Positions 59,101 through 61,919 of a stretch of DNA of 64,000 nucleotides are shown here, piece after piece; the first letter of the stretch is position 1; every line of letters begins with the position of its first letter. A program made the translations under genes and the position numbers. The stretch comes from Casuarius casuarius (Eukaryota > Chordata > Aves > Casuariiformes > Casuariidae): positions 2,012,897-2,076,896 of the forward strand of contig PTFA01000085.1 of assembly GCA_003342895.1 (NCBI GenBank), written 5' to 3'. The notes under the pieces are model-generated. The model was not told the origin of the DNA and made no database searches. It saw nothing but the letters and a program-made list of their open reading frames with translations.

Positions 59101-61919
59101 CCAGAATAGACAGCACCAGTGGTTTGAATTGTTTTGGAAGATTATTCTATTCAGTAATACACTGGTATTTAAGAAAAATAGAAGAAACAAAATTAAAAGC
59201 TTAGATGACCTAGGTTTATCACCATATTTAATTATCTTTTAAATTAGTCTTCTAAGTGATCAGCAGGTCTGTTTTGGGACAAACTCCTTCCAGAAGGAAG
59301 ATGGCTGAGACTGAAGTGTTTTGCCATTTTCTGAAAAGTATTGTGCTGGAAAAGGACAATTGCAAAAGGCAAATGGGCTATGCTGAACCAAAAAACTGGC
59401 TTTTTATATCTCAAGTTTTTTGGCTCTTAAAGCATTAAGCATTGCATATTCACTTTTAGGTTATTAGAGTACAAAAGGTGGTTTGAACTTGCACAAAAAG
59501 TTAATTTTGAACTTGAAAACACTGCACTGTGAATTCTGTACAAGTGTATTCTATACAGACATTGGGCTAAGTCTTTTCTGAGCTTTCACATATATGCTAG
59601 TGCACTGATTTTGTATATTTAGAGATATTTTATAAGAATGAACATAAAATACAGTTTTAATATTAAGTGGAAAATGTTATTTATTATGAGGTTGTTATTT
59701 CTTTCCTATTTTCCCTCTTTTGTGAAGCTGGATGAAGGTACACCTCCAGATCCCCGGGGAACGTTTGTTGATTATCAGACCACTGTGGTGAAATACTCTA
59801 AAGCCATCGCTGTAACAGCACAAGAAATGGTAAGAAATTTGGCTGGAGATAAGTAAAAGCTGTTGTGCACACACAAGGAACATGAAATGCTTTATATAGT
59901 GTTACATATGATGTTGTGATAGTGATTTCCAATAGGCTTATATATATAGGAGTAATCAACAAGAGAGGTTATGGTTTTGTAGATTTAACTGTTGGGTCTT
60001 AGTTGCATGATGGTAGGAGCGGCTGTCCAGAAGGGGAGTGCTGGGTCTCTGGATTGTCTCTTGGCTATTCTACAAACCTCTGTTTAAAAAAAGTGGTATT
60101 CTCATCTGTCATTTTGTCCAAGAAAACCAGTATGGAAACAGATGGCCATCAAGAGGCTAAGTCACTACTTGGCAGAATGTAGTGGGATCCACTGTGATAG
60201 GGAAATACACTTTTCGGGAATAATTCTGAGGAAGCAAAAAGAAATGGCTGTTAATTTGAGGGGAGAGGTTAGGATACTATCAATGGTTGATTCTATCAAT
60301 GCATAACTTTTATCATCTGCATCAGCCAGGGCCTGGAGACAGATTTCTGTTTTAAGTCTTAGTAGAGTTTATAATTCCCCCTCCTTTGCAAGAAGTTTGA
60401 TTTGACGTGAAACCTGATTCTGTTTGAAACAAGGTTTGTCTCTGCCAGAATATTTTATAATAGAGTCCTCTAAAGGTTGAAAAAAGGCCAATCAACTCAT
60501 TTCATTAGCTGCATCATGAAGCAGTGTGCTAGCACTATCTAAAAACTGTCTGGCCAAGTTTCTGCTATTTTAATGAAAAGATATCTAACTTGGAAGTTGG
60601 TGATTTTAGCTCTCTGGCACAAGACCTGTATAGTGAAATGTAAGCTGAAATACTTTTTACTTGGCTTCTTTTGTATGAAAAATCAAAGGGAAATATTCCA
60701 ATGCATTTTGATCAGCCCTTCAAATTGTCACTGAAATATTGTCCAGTGTTTATTACTTATTTAGATTAGCCCTTCACAGTGTATGCTTATTGTTTAACTT
60801 TGCCCATGAACTGAAATCAGATTTTTATGAGACCACTCTCATAGTTATAAATATGGATCAAAAGCTCAAATTTCTGTTTTCTTGGATTTCTGTAATTCAG
60901 CTGGATTTAAAAAAAGAAAAAAAGAGGAAACTTGCCTAATCAAGTCTGTCTTGTTTCAGTGATATTTAAGATAACTGAGTTTTGAAGAGTTTGGGCGGGG
61001 GGTGTTTGTTTGGGTTTTTTTCAGAGGAATAAGGGAGGGGCTCACTTGTATGCTAGGTAAAAGAATTTCCTATGGAGATGTGCTTAAAAAATTTCATGTT
61101 GCAGTCAAGAAAAGTGGTTGATACTGCAATCTATGATATTATAGCTTATTTGCAAACAGTAGGAATTCATCCAAAACTGATTTTGCTCCAAAGATGAAAT
61201 ATCATGGGCTTTGCTAAAATTGGGGAAAGAAGAAATATCTTTGTTTAAAAGGTAGGTTTTCCTAGAGAGGTTGTTTTTCATACTGATGTTCTACCACGGC
61301 ATTTTGCTTAGTTCTGGCTATTTCTTCTTTGTCTTCCTTCTTCTGATCTTTATAAAAGATCAGATATGTTCTGCATTGATCCCAAGAATTTTTCCGTTTC
61401 CGTGTCATGCCAGCTGAGACTGACACAGACTAGCTCACCTTTGACAAAATGAAAGGGTGGCTGTGAAAGACAAGACCCGCTTCCCCATCCAATCTGAGTA
61501 ACTCTGTAGCTGGCCTATTCCCTCANTATGTTAAAGAGTGAATTACCAGCTCTAACTGCTCCTCTTTGATTACTCTGTATGTCCTGTGAGTGCCTGATTA
61601 TCATGACTCTAATAAAGCACGTTTGCTTGAGTTTGCTCATGGAATTCTTGCTGGGAGACAGATACCTGAAAAAGCAAGTGTTTTTCCCCATTTCAACAGT
61701 GTGGCCAAACAAACGAGTGTGCTTCTAGGCTGGAGTGTATTAACAAGTTATTCTCATGCCTGTCATTTTCTTTTTCTTTTGCCTGTGTTCTTTTTTCAGA
61801 TGACTAAGTCGGTTACTAACCCTGAAGAGTTGGGAGGACTTGCATCACAAATGACCAATGACTATGGGCATTTGGCTCTGCAGGGCCGAATGGCTGCAGC
61901 TACAGCTGAACCAGAGGAG
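729..61919 (+). CDS. TLN2: Talin-2, partial coding region (34 exons, F3 to R10)
   Basis: Talin-2 is a large cytosolic adaptor that joins integrin beta-tail NPxY motifs to actin and vinculin at adhesions. The 34 exons listed separately splice to 1593 codons with GT-AG borders and matching phases throughout. The order seen is F3 PTB domain, linker, then rod bundles R1 to R10 made of alanine-rich amphipathic helices. Talin-2 identity rests on paralogue-specific residues: Ser in DSVMRV where talin-1 has Cys336, WPLTTV in F3, and RVWVQNKVDE in R1. Twenty-two exons are phase 0 at both ends, and the other twelve form six complementary pairs. The start codon, F0 to F2, and everything after early R10 are outside the window. 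No frameshift or in-frame stop is present, so the gene looks functional. Names of domains and residue numbers follow talin-1 and are approximate. Confidence 0.97.
1696..1797 (+). CDS. TLN2: TLN2 exon: F3 part 2 (end of PTB fold)
   Basis: The 34 codons start DFGEYQESYYSVQTTEGE and run through the C-terminal helix of F3 (QLIAGYIDIILKK), about residues 369-402. The Tyr residues and TTEGE turn are typical of talins. EYQESYY rather than DYQDGYY favours talin-2. The acceptor has a long pyrimidine tract ending CCCCAG, and the donor is AAG|GTATAT. Phase 0 at both ends. The following intron is listed separately. Confidence 0.97.
1798..4312 (+). other. TLN2 intron, 2.5 kb
   Basis: Mostly unique AT-rich sequence. 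It holds a protein-like open segment at 2068-2211 (separate entry), a C-run at 3192-3202 and a T-run interrupted by N near 3287. A second N lies near 3835. No additional talin exon was recognised. The end is a T/C tract leading to TCCTCCAG. Confidence 0.8.
2068..2211 (+). other. Protein-like stop-free segment in intron (unidentified)
   Basis: One frame, opened by TAA at 2065 and closed by TAG at 2212, holds 48 codons. It contains SAMDIKLGTKVVNQVGGRDS followed by TEAACRTILK, which reads like a natural protein rather than random intron translation. A T-rich tract with AAG lies just upstream, but entry there from the preceding exon meets a stop in all three phases. It may be a relic of a retrotransposed gene or mobile element, or chance. 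I do not recognise the family. Confidence 0.2.
4313..4389 (+). CDS. TLN2: TLN2 exon: head-rod linker start
   Basis: This 77-nt exon encodes KQSKDRFGLEGDEES and ends SVSPK plus two bases of the next Lys codon. It covers about residues 403-428, the unstructured linker after F3. The Ser in SVSP aligns with talin-1 S425, the reported CDK5 site that governs Smurf1-dependent head turnover, and the Pro is kept. The donor GTGAGT is strong. The intron that follows holds a possible alternative terminal exon. Confidence 0.96.
4521..4708 (+). other. Candidate alternative terminal exon with poly(A) signal
   Basis: A near-ideal acceptor (ten Ts, then TCCTACAG, ending at 4520) sits 131 nt after the linker exon. 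Read in the phase left by that exon, the sequence completes a Lys codon, then gives 29 new codons (VVQQKEALSPGSSS, then DFQLHSRIEEHAFLS) and a TAA at 4609-4611. AATAAA follows at 4685-4690, a CA at 4707-4708, and a GT-rich stretch at 4731-4742. A transcript ending here would encode a talin-2 head without rod. A 29-codon open frame is expected by chance about one time in four, so the signal is the combination. No expression evidence is available. Confidence 0.3.
4685..4690 (+). promoter_or_regulatory. Canonical AATAAA poly(A) signal in intron
   Basis: The hexamer lies 74 nt after the in-frame TAA of the candidate terminal exon. A CA cleavage-type dinucleotide lies 17 nt downstream and a G/T-rich element about 40 nt downstream. 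AATAAA is common in AT-rich introns, so function is inferred only from its position. Confidence 0.3.
5582..5604 (+). repeat. (GT)n microsatellite
   Basis: Twenty-three bases of uninterrupted GT dinucleotide repeat. It is a probable length-polymorphic marker in the linker intron. Confidence 0.95.
5997..6177 (+). CDS. TLN2: TLN2 exon: linker, calpain region, R1 start
   Basis: One base completes the split Lys codon. Sixty codons follow, starting STILQQQFNRTGKVEHG (about residues 429-488). The LQQQ run is the counterpart of the talin-1 calpain-2 cleavage region at Gln433, where head and rod are separated. The conserved block HGSVALPAVMRSGSSGPE and MPSPQQQVTIGQMHRGHM complete the linker. Rod bundle R1 begins near the exon end. 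The donor is CTT|GTGAGG, and the next intron (6178-7171) is unique sequence with CT-rich patches. Confidence 0.97.
7172..7285 (+). CDS. TLN2: TLN2 exon: R1 helix 1
   Basis: The 38 codons read TSAQQALMGTINTSMHAVQQ and end DNLPPLGQDM, about residues 489-526. The amphipathic alanine/glutamine-rich helix belongs to the five-helix R1 bundle. LPPLGQD is invariant in vertebrate talins as recalled. Phase 0 at both ends. The following intron (7286-8115) shows only unique sequence. Confidence 0.97.
8116..8224 (+). CDS. TLN2: TLN2 exon: R1 helices 2-3
   Basis: Thirty-six codons plus one base. It opens ASRVWVQNKVDESKHEIHSQ and closes ASVVNLTAG, about residues 527-563. RVWVQNKVDE is a talin-2 signature, since talin-1 has KAWRKNKMDE. 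The split Gly codon is completed by the next exon. The following intron (8225-8891) holds nothing recognised. Confidence 0.97.
8892..9100 (+). CDS. TLN2: TLN2 exon: R1 with vinculin-binding helix 4 (VBS1)
   Basis: Two bases complete Gly, then 69 codons (about 564-632). DPVDTDYTAVGCAITTISSN is followed by LTEMSKGVKLLAALMDDE. The helix DLLKAARTLAGAVSDLLKAV corresponds to talin-1 VBS1 (about 605-628), a cryptic vinculin-binding helix exposed by force. Human has A where DPVD has V. Donor GAG|GTGAGA. The intron 9101-9991 has GTTT repeats near 9864-9885 and otherwise unique sequence. Confidence 0.97.
9992..10090 (+). CDS. TLN2: TLN2 exon: R1-R2 junction
   Basis: The 33 codons PRQTVLTAAGSIGQASGELL to ENETDERFQ cover about residues 633-665, ending R1 and starting R2. 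The exon is phase 0 at both ends. The intron after it (10091-11739) is unique AT-rich sequence with no recognised element. Confidence 0.97.
11740..11907 (+). CDS. TLN2: TLN2 exon: R2 helices
   Basis: Fifty-six codons, DVLMSLAKAVANAAAMLVLK to QCALSTSQLVACAK, about residues 666-721. It encodes amphipathic helices of the four-helix R2 bundle, which with R3 forms the compact RIAM-binding double bundle in talin-1. Phase 0 at both ends. The next intron (11908-13053) is unique sequence. Confidence 0.97.
13054..13348 (+). CDS. TLN2: TLN2 exon: R2-R3, longest exon in the window
   Basis: Ninety-eight codons plus one base, starting VVSPTISSPVCQEQLIEAGK and ending ESIFSSMGDAG, about residues 722-820. 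It spans the end of R2 and the first R3 helix. R3 is the least stable rod bundle in talin-1, made so by a buried threonine cluster, and is the first to unfold under force. The Thr residues in GRYDQATDTIMCVTES fit that pattern. The split Gly codon is completed by the next exon. Confidence 0.97.
14037..14116 (+). repeat. Poly-T tract containing an N gap
   Basis: Twenty-five Ts, 17 Ns and 38 Ts. The gap is probably an unresolved homopolymer, so the true length is uncertain. A long T-run on + could also be the A-tail of an element inserted on the opposite strand, but no element body is recognised beside it. Confidence 0.9.
15139..15161 (+). repeat. (GT)5 followed by G13 run
   Basis: A short GT repeat runs directly into thirteen Gs, followed by GTG and a T-run. 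It is error-prone sequence that may be misassembled. Confidence 0.9.
15886..16052 (+). CDS. TLN2: TLN2 exon: R3 with two vinculin-binding helices
   Basis: Two bases complete Gly, then 55 codons (about 821-875). EMVRQARVLAQATSDLVNAM corresponds to helix 11, and NSKKLLAAAKLLADSTARMV corresponds to helix 12 (talin-1 VBS2, about 852-876). Both are known cryptic vinculin-binding helices in talin-1 R3. Donor AAG|GTACCA. The following intron (16053-17259) has one N and T/C-rich tracts near 16387-16427 and 16639-16667, and an AAAAC-rich patch near 16555. Confidence 0.97.
17260..17388 (+). CDS. TLN2: TLN2 exon: R3-R4 junction
   Basis: The 43 codons start GAAANPENEDQQQRLREAAE and end NAIKKKIVNRLE, about residues 876-918. 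It finishes R3 and opens R4. Phase 0 at both ends. The donor GAG|GTTGGA departs from consensus at +3 to +5. The downstream intron (17389-18989) holds only unique AT-rich sequence. Confidence 0.96.
18990..19103 (+). CDS. TLN2: TLN2 exon: R4 helices, part 1
   Basis: Thirty-eight codons, MAAKQAAAAATQTIAASQNA to HQQLVQSCK, about residues 919-956. Its first residue is Met where mammals have Val, which is not a start codon. R4 is the first bundle of the central actin-binding site ABS2 (R4 to R8). The acceptor is TTTTTCTCCAAAG. The next intron (19104-20967) is unique sequence. Confidence 0.97.
20968..21081 (+). CDS. TLN2: TLN2 exon: R4 helices, part 2
   Basis: Thirty-eight codons, NVADHIPQLVQGVRGSQAQA to LINSSQNFLQ, about residues 957-994. 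Human talin-2 begins this block with A instead of N. Phase 0 at both ends. The intron that follows (21082-22146) has one N and no recognised element. Confidence 0.97.
22147..22281 (+). CDS. TLN2: TLN2 exon: R4 helices, part 3
   Basis: Forty-five codons, PGSKMVASAKAAVPTVTDQA followed by AAMQLSQCAKNLATSLAELR, about residues 995-1039. It carries the conserved DQAAAMQLSQCAKNL helix of R4. Phase 0 at both ends. The next intron (22282-23278) has a G-run near 22761 and is otherwise unique. Confidence 0.97.
23279..23407 (+). CDS. TLN2: TLN2 exon: R5 start
   Basis: Forty-three codons, AHEACGPMEIDSALNTVQTL to DGQLKPLPGET, about residues 1040-1082, at the R4 to R5 boundary. LKPLPGET is a loop conserved in talins. 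The acceptor TGAATAG is weak. The intron 23408-24043 is unique. Confidence 0.97.
24044..24146 (+). CDS. TLN2: TLN2 exon: R5 helices, part 1
   Basis: Thirty-four codons plus one base, starting LEKCAQDLGSTSKAVGSSMA and ending AAQGNEHYTG, about residues 1083-1117. The split Gly codon is completed 2.5 kb downstream. Donor CAG|GTACTG. Confidence 0.97.
24147..26693 (+). other. TLN2 intron, 2.5 kb
   Basis: AT-rich unique sequence throughout. I saw no repeat, exon-like island or element worth naming. The acceptor is AACATAG. Confidence 0.8.
26694..26902 (+). CDS. TLN2: TLN2 exon: R5 helices, part 2
   Basis: Two bases complete Gly, then 69 codons (about 1118-1186), VAARETAQALKTLAQAARGV to PGDADRQQRLAQ. 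MLDSARDVMEGSAMLIQEAK forms a long amphipathic helix in the five-helix R5 bundle. Donor CAG|GTGAGT is consensus. Confidence 0.97.
26903..27759 (+). other. TLN2 intron with CR1-like relic
   Basis: Contains a short degraded fragment resembling antisense CR1 LINE 3' sequence at about 26984-27046 (separate entry). The rest is unique. Confidence 0.75.
26984..27046 (-). mobile_element. Degraded CR1-like LINE 3' fragment
   Basis: The order of short motifs CATAAAATAGGGCTGGAAAA, GGAGGGTTGTCTAGTC and CCACCAGCTCTCAGG resembles the reverse complement of an avian CR1 LINE 3' end, in which CATAGAATCATAGGGTTGGA is followed by a TCTAGTCCAACC block. It is recalled similarity, with several mismatches and no intact end. 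If correct it is an old, 5'-truncated copy and supports a bird or reptile genome. Confidence 0.5.
27760..27879 (+). CDS. TLN2: TLN2 exon: R5-R6 junction
   Basis: Forty codons, VAKAVSHSLNNCVNCLPGQK to SIGESSKKLLVDS, about residues 1187-1226. The CVNCLPGQKDVD turn is typical of talins. Phase 0 at both ends. The intron that follows (27880-28853) is unique. A stop-free antisense stretch there looks like chance. Confidence 0.97.
28854..29051 (+). CDS. TLN2: TLN2 exon: R6 helices, part 1
   Basis: Sixty-six codons, LPPSSKSFQEAQSELNQAAA to AGIEMAGQAQ, about residues 1227-1292. One base is unresolved (N at 28964) in codon AGN, which can be Ser or Arg. Ser is expected from the family (RGQSGELA). The acidic block FSDDFDEFLDAG precedes the last helix. 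Phase 0, donor CAA|GTAAGG. Confidence 0.96.
29052..31191 (+). other. TLN2 intron, 2.1 kb
   Basis: Unique sequence. The last 200 bases before the acceptor are less AT-rich and open in several frames on both strands (30798-31196 on +, 31009-31212 on -), but the + frame is out of phase with the next exon and no family is recognised. Confidence 0.75.
31192..31331 (+). CDS. TLN2: TLN2 exon: R6 helices, part 2
   Basis: Forty-six codons plus two bases, TKEDQIQVIGNLKNISMASS to APNAKNLLAAAA, about residues 1293-1339 with a split Arg. It carries the SKLLLAAKSLSVDPGAPNA helix and turn. Donor GAG|GTAAGG. Confidence 0.97.
32618..32645 (+). repeat. G15 run followed by (GA)n
   Basis: Fifteen Gs then about six GA units. 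The purine-only run is sequencing-prone and could form G-rich secondary structure. Confidence 0.9.
33403..33422. other. Assembly gap, 20 N
   Basis: A run of unknown bases between unique sequence on the left and T-rich low complexity on the right. The true gap size may differ. Confidence 0.99.
35990..36083 (+). CDS. TLN2: TLN2 exon: R6-R7 junction
   Basis: One base completes Arg, then 31 codons, AVTESINQLITLCTQQAPGQ to DNALRELE, about residues 1340-1370. It ends R6 and begins R7, the bundle that binds KANK proteins. Donor GAG|GTATTT. Confidence 0.97.
37802..37821 (+). repeat. (TCC)n microsatellite
   Basis: About six TCC units in a pyrimidine-only run. It translates on the other strand as an arginine run, which should not be taken as coding. 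Confidence 0.9.
38040..38560. other. G/purine-rich block of unknown origin in intron
   Basis: About 500 bases with visibly higher G content than the flanks, starting soon after an N at 38051. It contains a near-repeat of CCTGTGAAAG (38220-38229 and 38239-38248) and several GGGGA/GGGAG motifs. It is not recognised as a known element and has no open frame of interest. It could be an eroded mobile element or a regulatory region. Confidence 0.25.
40185..40274 (+). CDS. TLN2: TLN2 exon: R7 helix, part 1
   Basis: Thirty codons, TVKGMLDNPNEPVSDLSYFD to VMENSK, about residues 1371-1400. It encodes part of the first half of R7. Phase 0 at both ends. The intron after it (40275-41364) has a C13 run at 40503-40515 and otherwise unique sequence. 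Confidence 0.97.
41365..41487 (+). CDS. TLN2: TLN2 exon: R7 KANK-binding face
   Basis: Forty-one codons, VLGESMAGISQNAKTGDLLV to TEAAAQ, about residues 1401-1441. The Gly in VLGES aligns with talin-1 G1404, where a Leu change abolishes KANK binding. DLLVFGECVGV differs from human DLPAFGECVGI, a small lineage change in a loop. Phase 0. The intron 41488-42950 has a G-run at 42496-42507 and two Ns. Confidence 0.97.
42951..43094 (+). CDS. TLN2: TLN2 exon: R7 to R8 junction
   Basis: Forty-eight codons, AAYLVGISDPNSQAGQQGLV to LVDPASSPSQ, about residues 1442-1489. It leaves R7 and enters the inserted four-helix bundle R8. Phase 0 at both ends. The intron that follows is only 169 bases (43095-43263), the shortest in the window. 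Confidence 0.97.
43264..43425 (+). CDS. TLN2: TLN2 exon: R8 helices
   Basis: Fifty-four codons, VLSAATIVAKHTSALCNACR to NSTANLVKTIK, about residues 1490-1543. R8 is the side bundle that in talin-1 binds RIAM, DLC1 and other LD-motif proteins and also contacts actin. AATIVAKHTSALCNACRIAS is the conserved helix. Phase 0. The intron 43426-44558 is unique, with a pseudo-exon-like pair of sites at 44152-44231 that reads into a stop. Confidence 0.97.
44559..44699 (+). CDS. TLN2: TLN2 exon: R8 end, return to R7
   Basis: Forty-seven codons, ALDGDFSEDNRNKCRIATAP to PAQISTE, about residues 1544-1590. At the talin-1 CDK1 site (Ser1589, in ISPEG) this gene reads ISTEG, so the Ser-Pro consensus is absent. 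Human talin-2, as recalled, also lacks it. Phase 0. The intron 44700-46001 is unique sequence. Confidence 0.97.
46002..46183 (+). CDS. TLN2: TLN2 exon: R7 second half
   Basis: Sixty codons plus two bases, GSRAQEPILVSAKTMLESSS to SDSIKSLITSI, about residues 1591-1651 with a split Arg. The Trp in PPTWSVLAGH corresponds to talin-1 W1630, part of the KANK-binding surface. Donor CAG|GTATGT. The next intron (46184-47378) has a poly-A run at 46510-46526 and one N. Confidence 0.97.
46510..46526 (+). repeat. Poly-A run
   Basis: Seventeen As in intron. A similar run lies at 33280-33293. No element body was recognised next to it. Confidence 0.9.
47379..47511 (+). CDS. TLN2: TLN2 exon: R9 start
   Basis: One base completes Arg, then 44 codons, DKAPGQRECDYSIDGINRCI to DDISVE, about residues 1652-1695. 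R9 is the bundle that masks F3 in autoinhibited talin. Donor GAA|GTAAGG. Confidence 0.97.
47512..49954 (+). other. TLN2 intron, 2.4 kb
   Basis: Unique AT-rich sequence with Ns near 47884 and 48342 and a T/G homopolymer pair near 49605-49622. No extra exon was recognised. Confidence 0.8.
49955..50056 (+). CDS. TLN2: TLN2 exon: R9 helix
   Basis: Thirty-four codons, ALQEQLTSVVQEIGHLIDPI to AAQLGHK, about residues 1696-1729. Phase 0 at both ends. Donor AAG|GTACAG. The following intron contains a CpG and CCAAT cluster described separately. Confidence 0.97.
50057..53050 (+). other. TLN2 intron, 3.0 kb
   Basis: Contains the possible promoter and first exon at 50540-50675. Otherwise it is unique sequence with Ns near 51426 and 52224 and a G-run near 50843. 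The acceptor is CTTTCTTAG. Confidence 0.75.
50540..50675 (+). promoter_or_regulatory. Candidate intragenic promoter / first exon
   Basis: A GC-rich patch in an AT-rich intron. Five CpGs fall within about 100 bases (50550-50630), with a GGCCAAT box at 50564-50570 between an inverted repeat (GCCCCGCT at 50547-50554, AGCGGGGC at 50580-50587). A consensus donor GAGAG|GTAAGT follows at 50676. This arrangement fits a promoter with a short non-coding first exon spliced to the R9 exon at 53051. Mouse Tln2 is known to use internal promoters, but correspondence to this site is not shown. Confidence 0.25.
53051..53221 (+). CDS. TLN2: TLN2 exon: R9 autoinhibitory helix
   Basis: Fifty-seven codons, VTQLSSYFEPLVLAAVGVAS to AKEGGGNPK, about residues 1730-1786. 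The Glu in KTLAESALQM corresponds to talin-1 E1770, which binds K324 of F3 and keeps talin closed. The partner Lys is in the exon at 729-884, so both sides of the lock are present. Phase 0 at both ends. Confidence 0.97.
53222..58757 (+). other. TLN2 intron, 5.5 kb (longest)
   Basis: No extra talin exon was recognised. It contains a short direct repeat AGGTCCTACCC (54961-54971 and 54978-54988), an N near 54494, alternating TATG/TGTA low complexity at about 58181-58240 with a palindrome, and a 143-codon open frame at 56594-57025 that resembles no family I know. Confidence 0.75.
58202..58217. repeat. 16-bp perfect palindrome in TA/TG-rich tract
   Basis: TATGTATATATACATA equals its own reverse complement. 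It sits in an alternating purine-pyrimidine tract (58181-58218) likely to be unstable or cruciform-prone. Confidence 0.9.
58758..58904 (+). CDS. TLN2: TLN2 exon: R9 end to R10 start
   Basis: Forty-nine codons, ASHTHDAITEAAQLMKEAVD to VDSIAEAMSK, about residues 1787-1835. It carries the last R9 helix and the start of R10. Phase 0, donor AAA|GTGAGT. The intron 58905-59727 is unique sequence. Confidence 0.97.
59728..59829 (+). CDS. TLN2: TLN2 exon: R10 helix, part 1
   Basis: Thirty-four codons, LDEGTPPDPRGTFVDYQTTV to IAVTAQEM, about residues 1836-1869. The proline loop TPPDPRG is followed by a helix. Human has EPKG in this loop. The acceptor TTTTGTGAAG is unusually purine-rich near the AG. The intron 59830-61799 is unique sequence, with one N near 61526. 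Confidence 0.97.
61800..61919 (+). CDS. TLN2: TLN2 exon: R10 helix, part 2 (last in window)
   Basis: Forty codons, MTKSVTNPEELGGLASQMTN to AATAEPEE, about residues 1870-1909. The initial Met is internal. The donor GAG|GTCTGC is weak at +3 and +4. Reading on would stop after four codons, so splicing here is required. The next exon, which in mammals begins IGFQIR, lies beyond the window. Confidence 0.96.
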
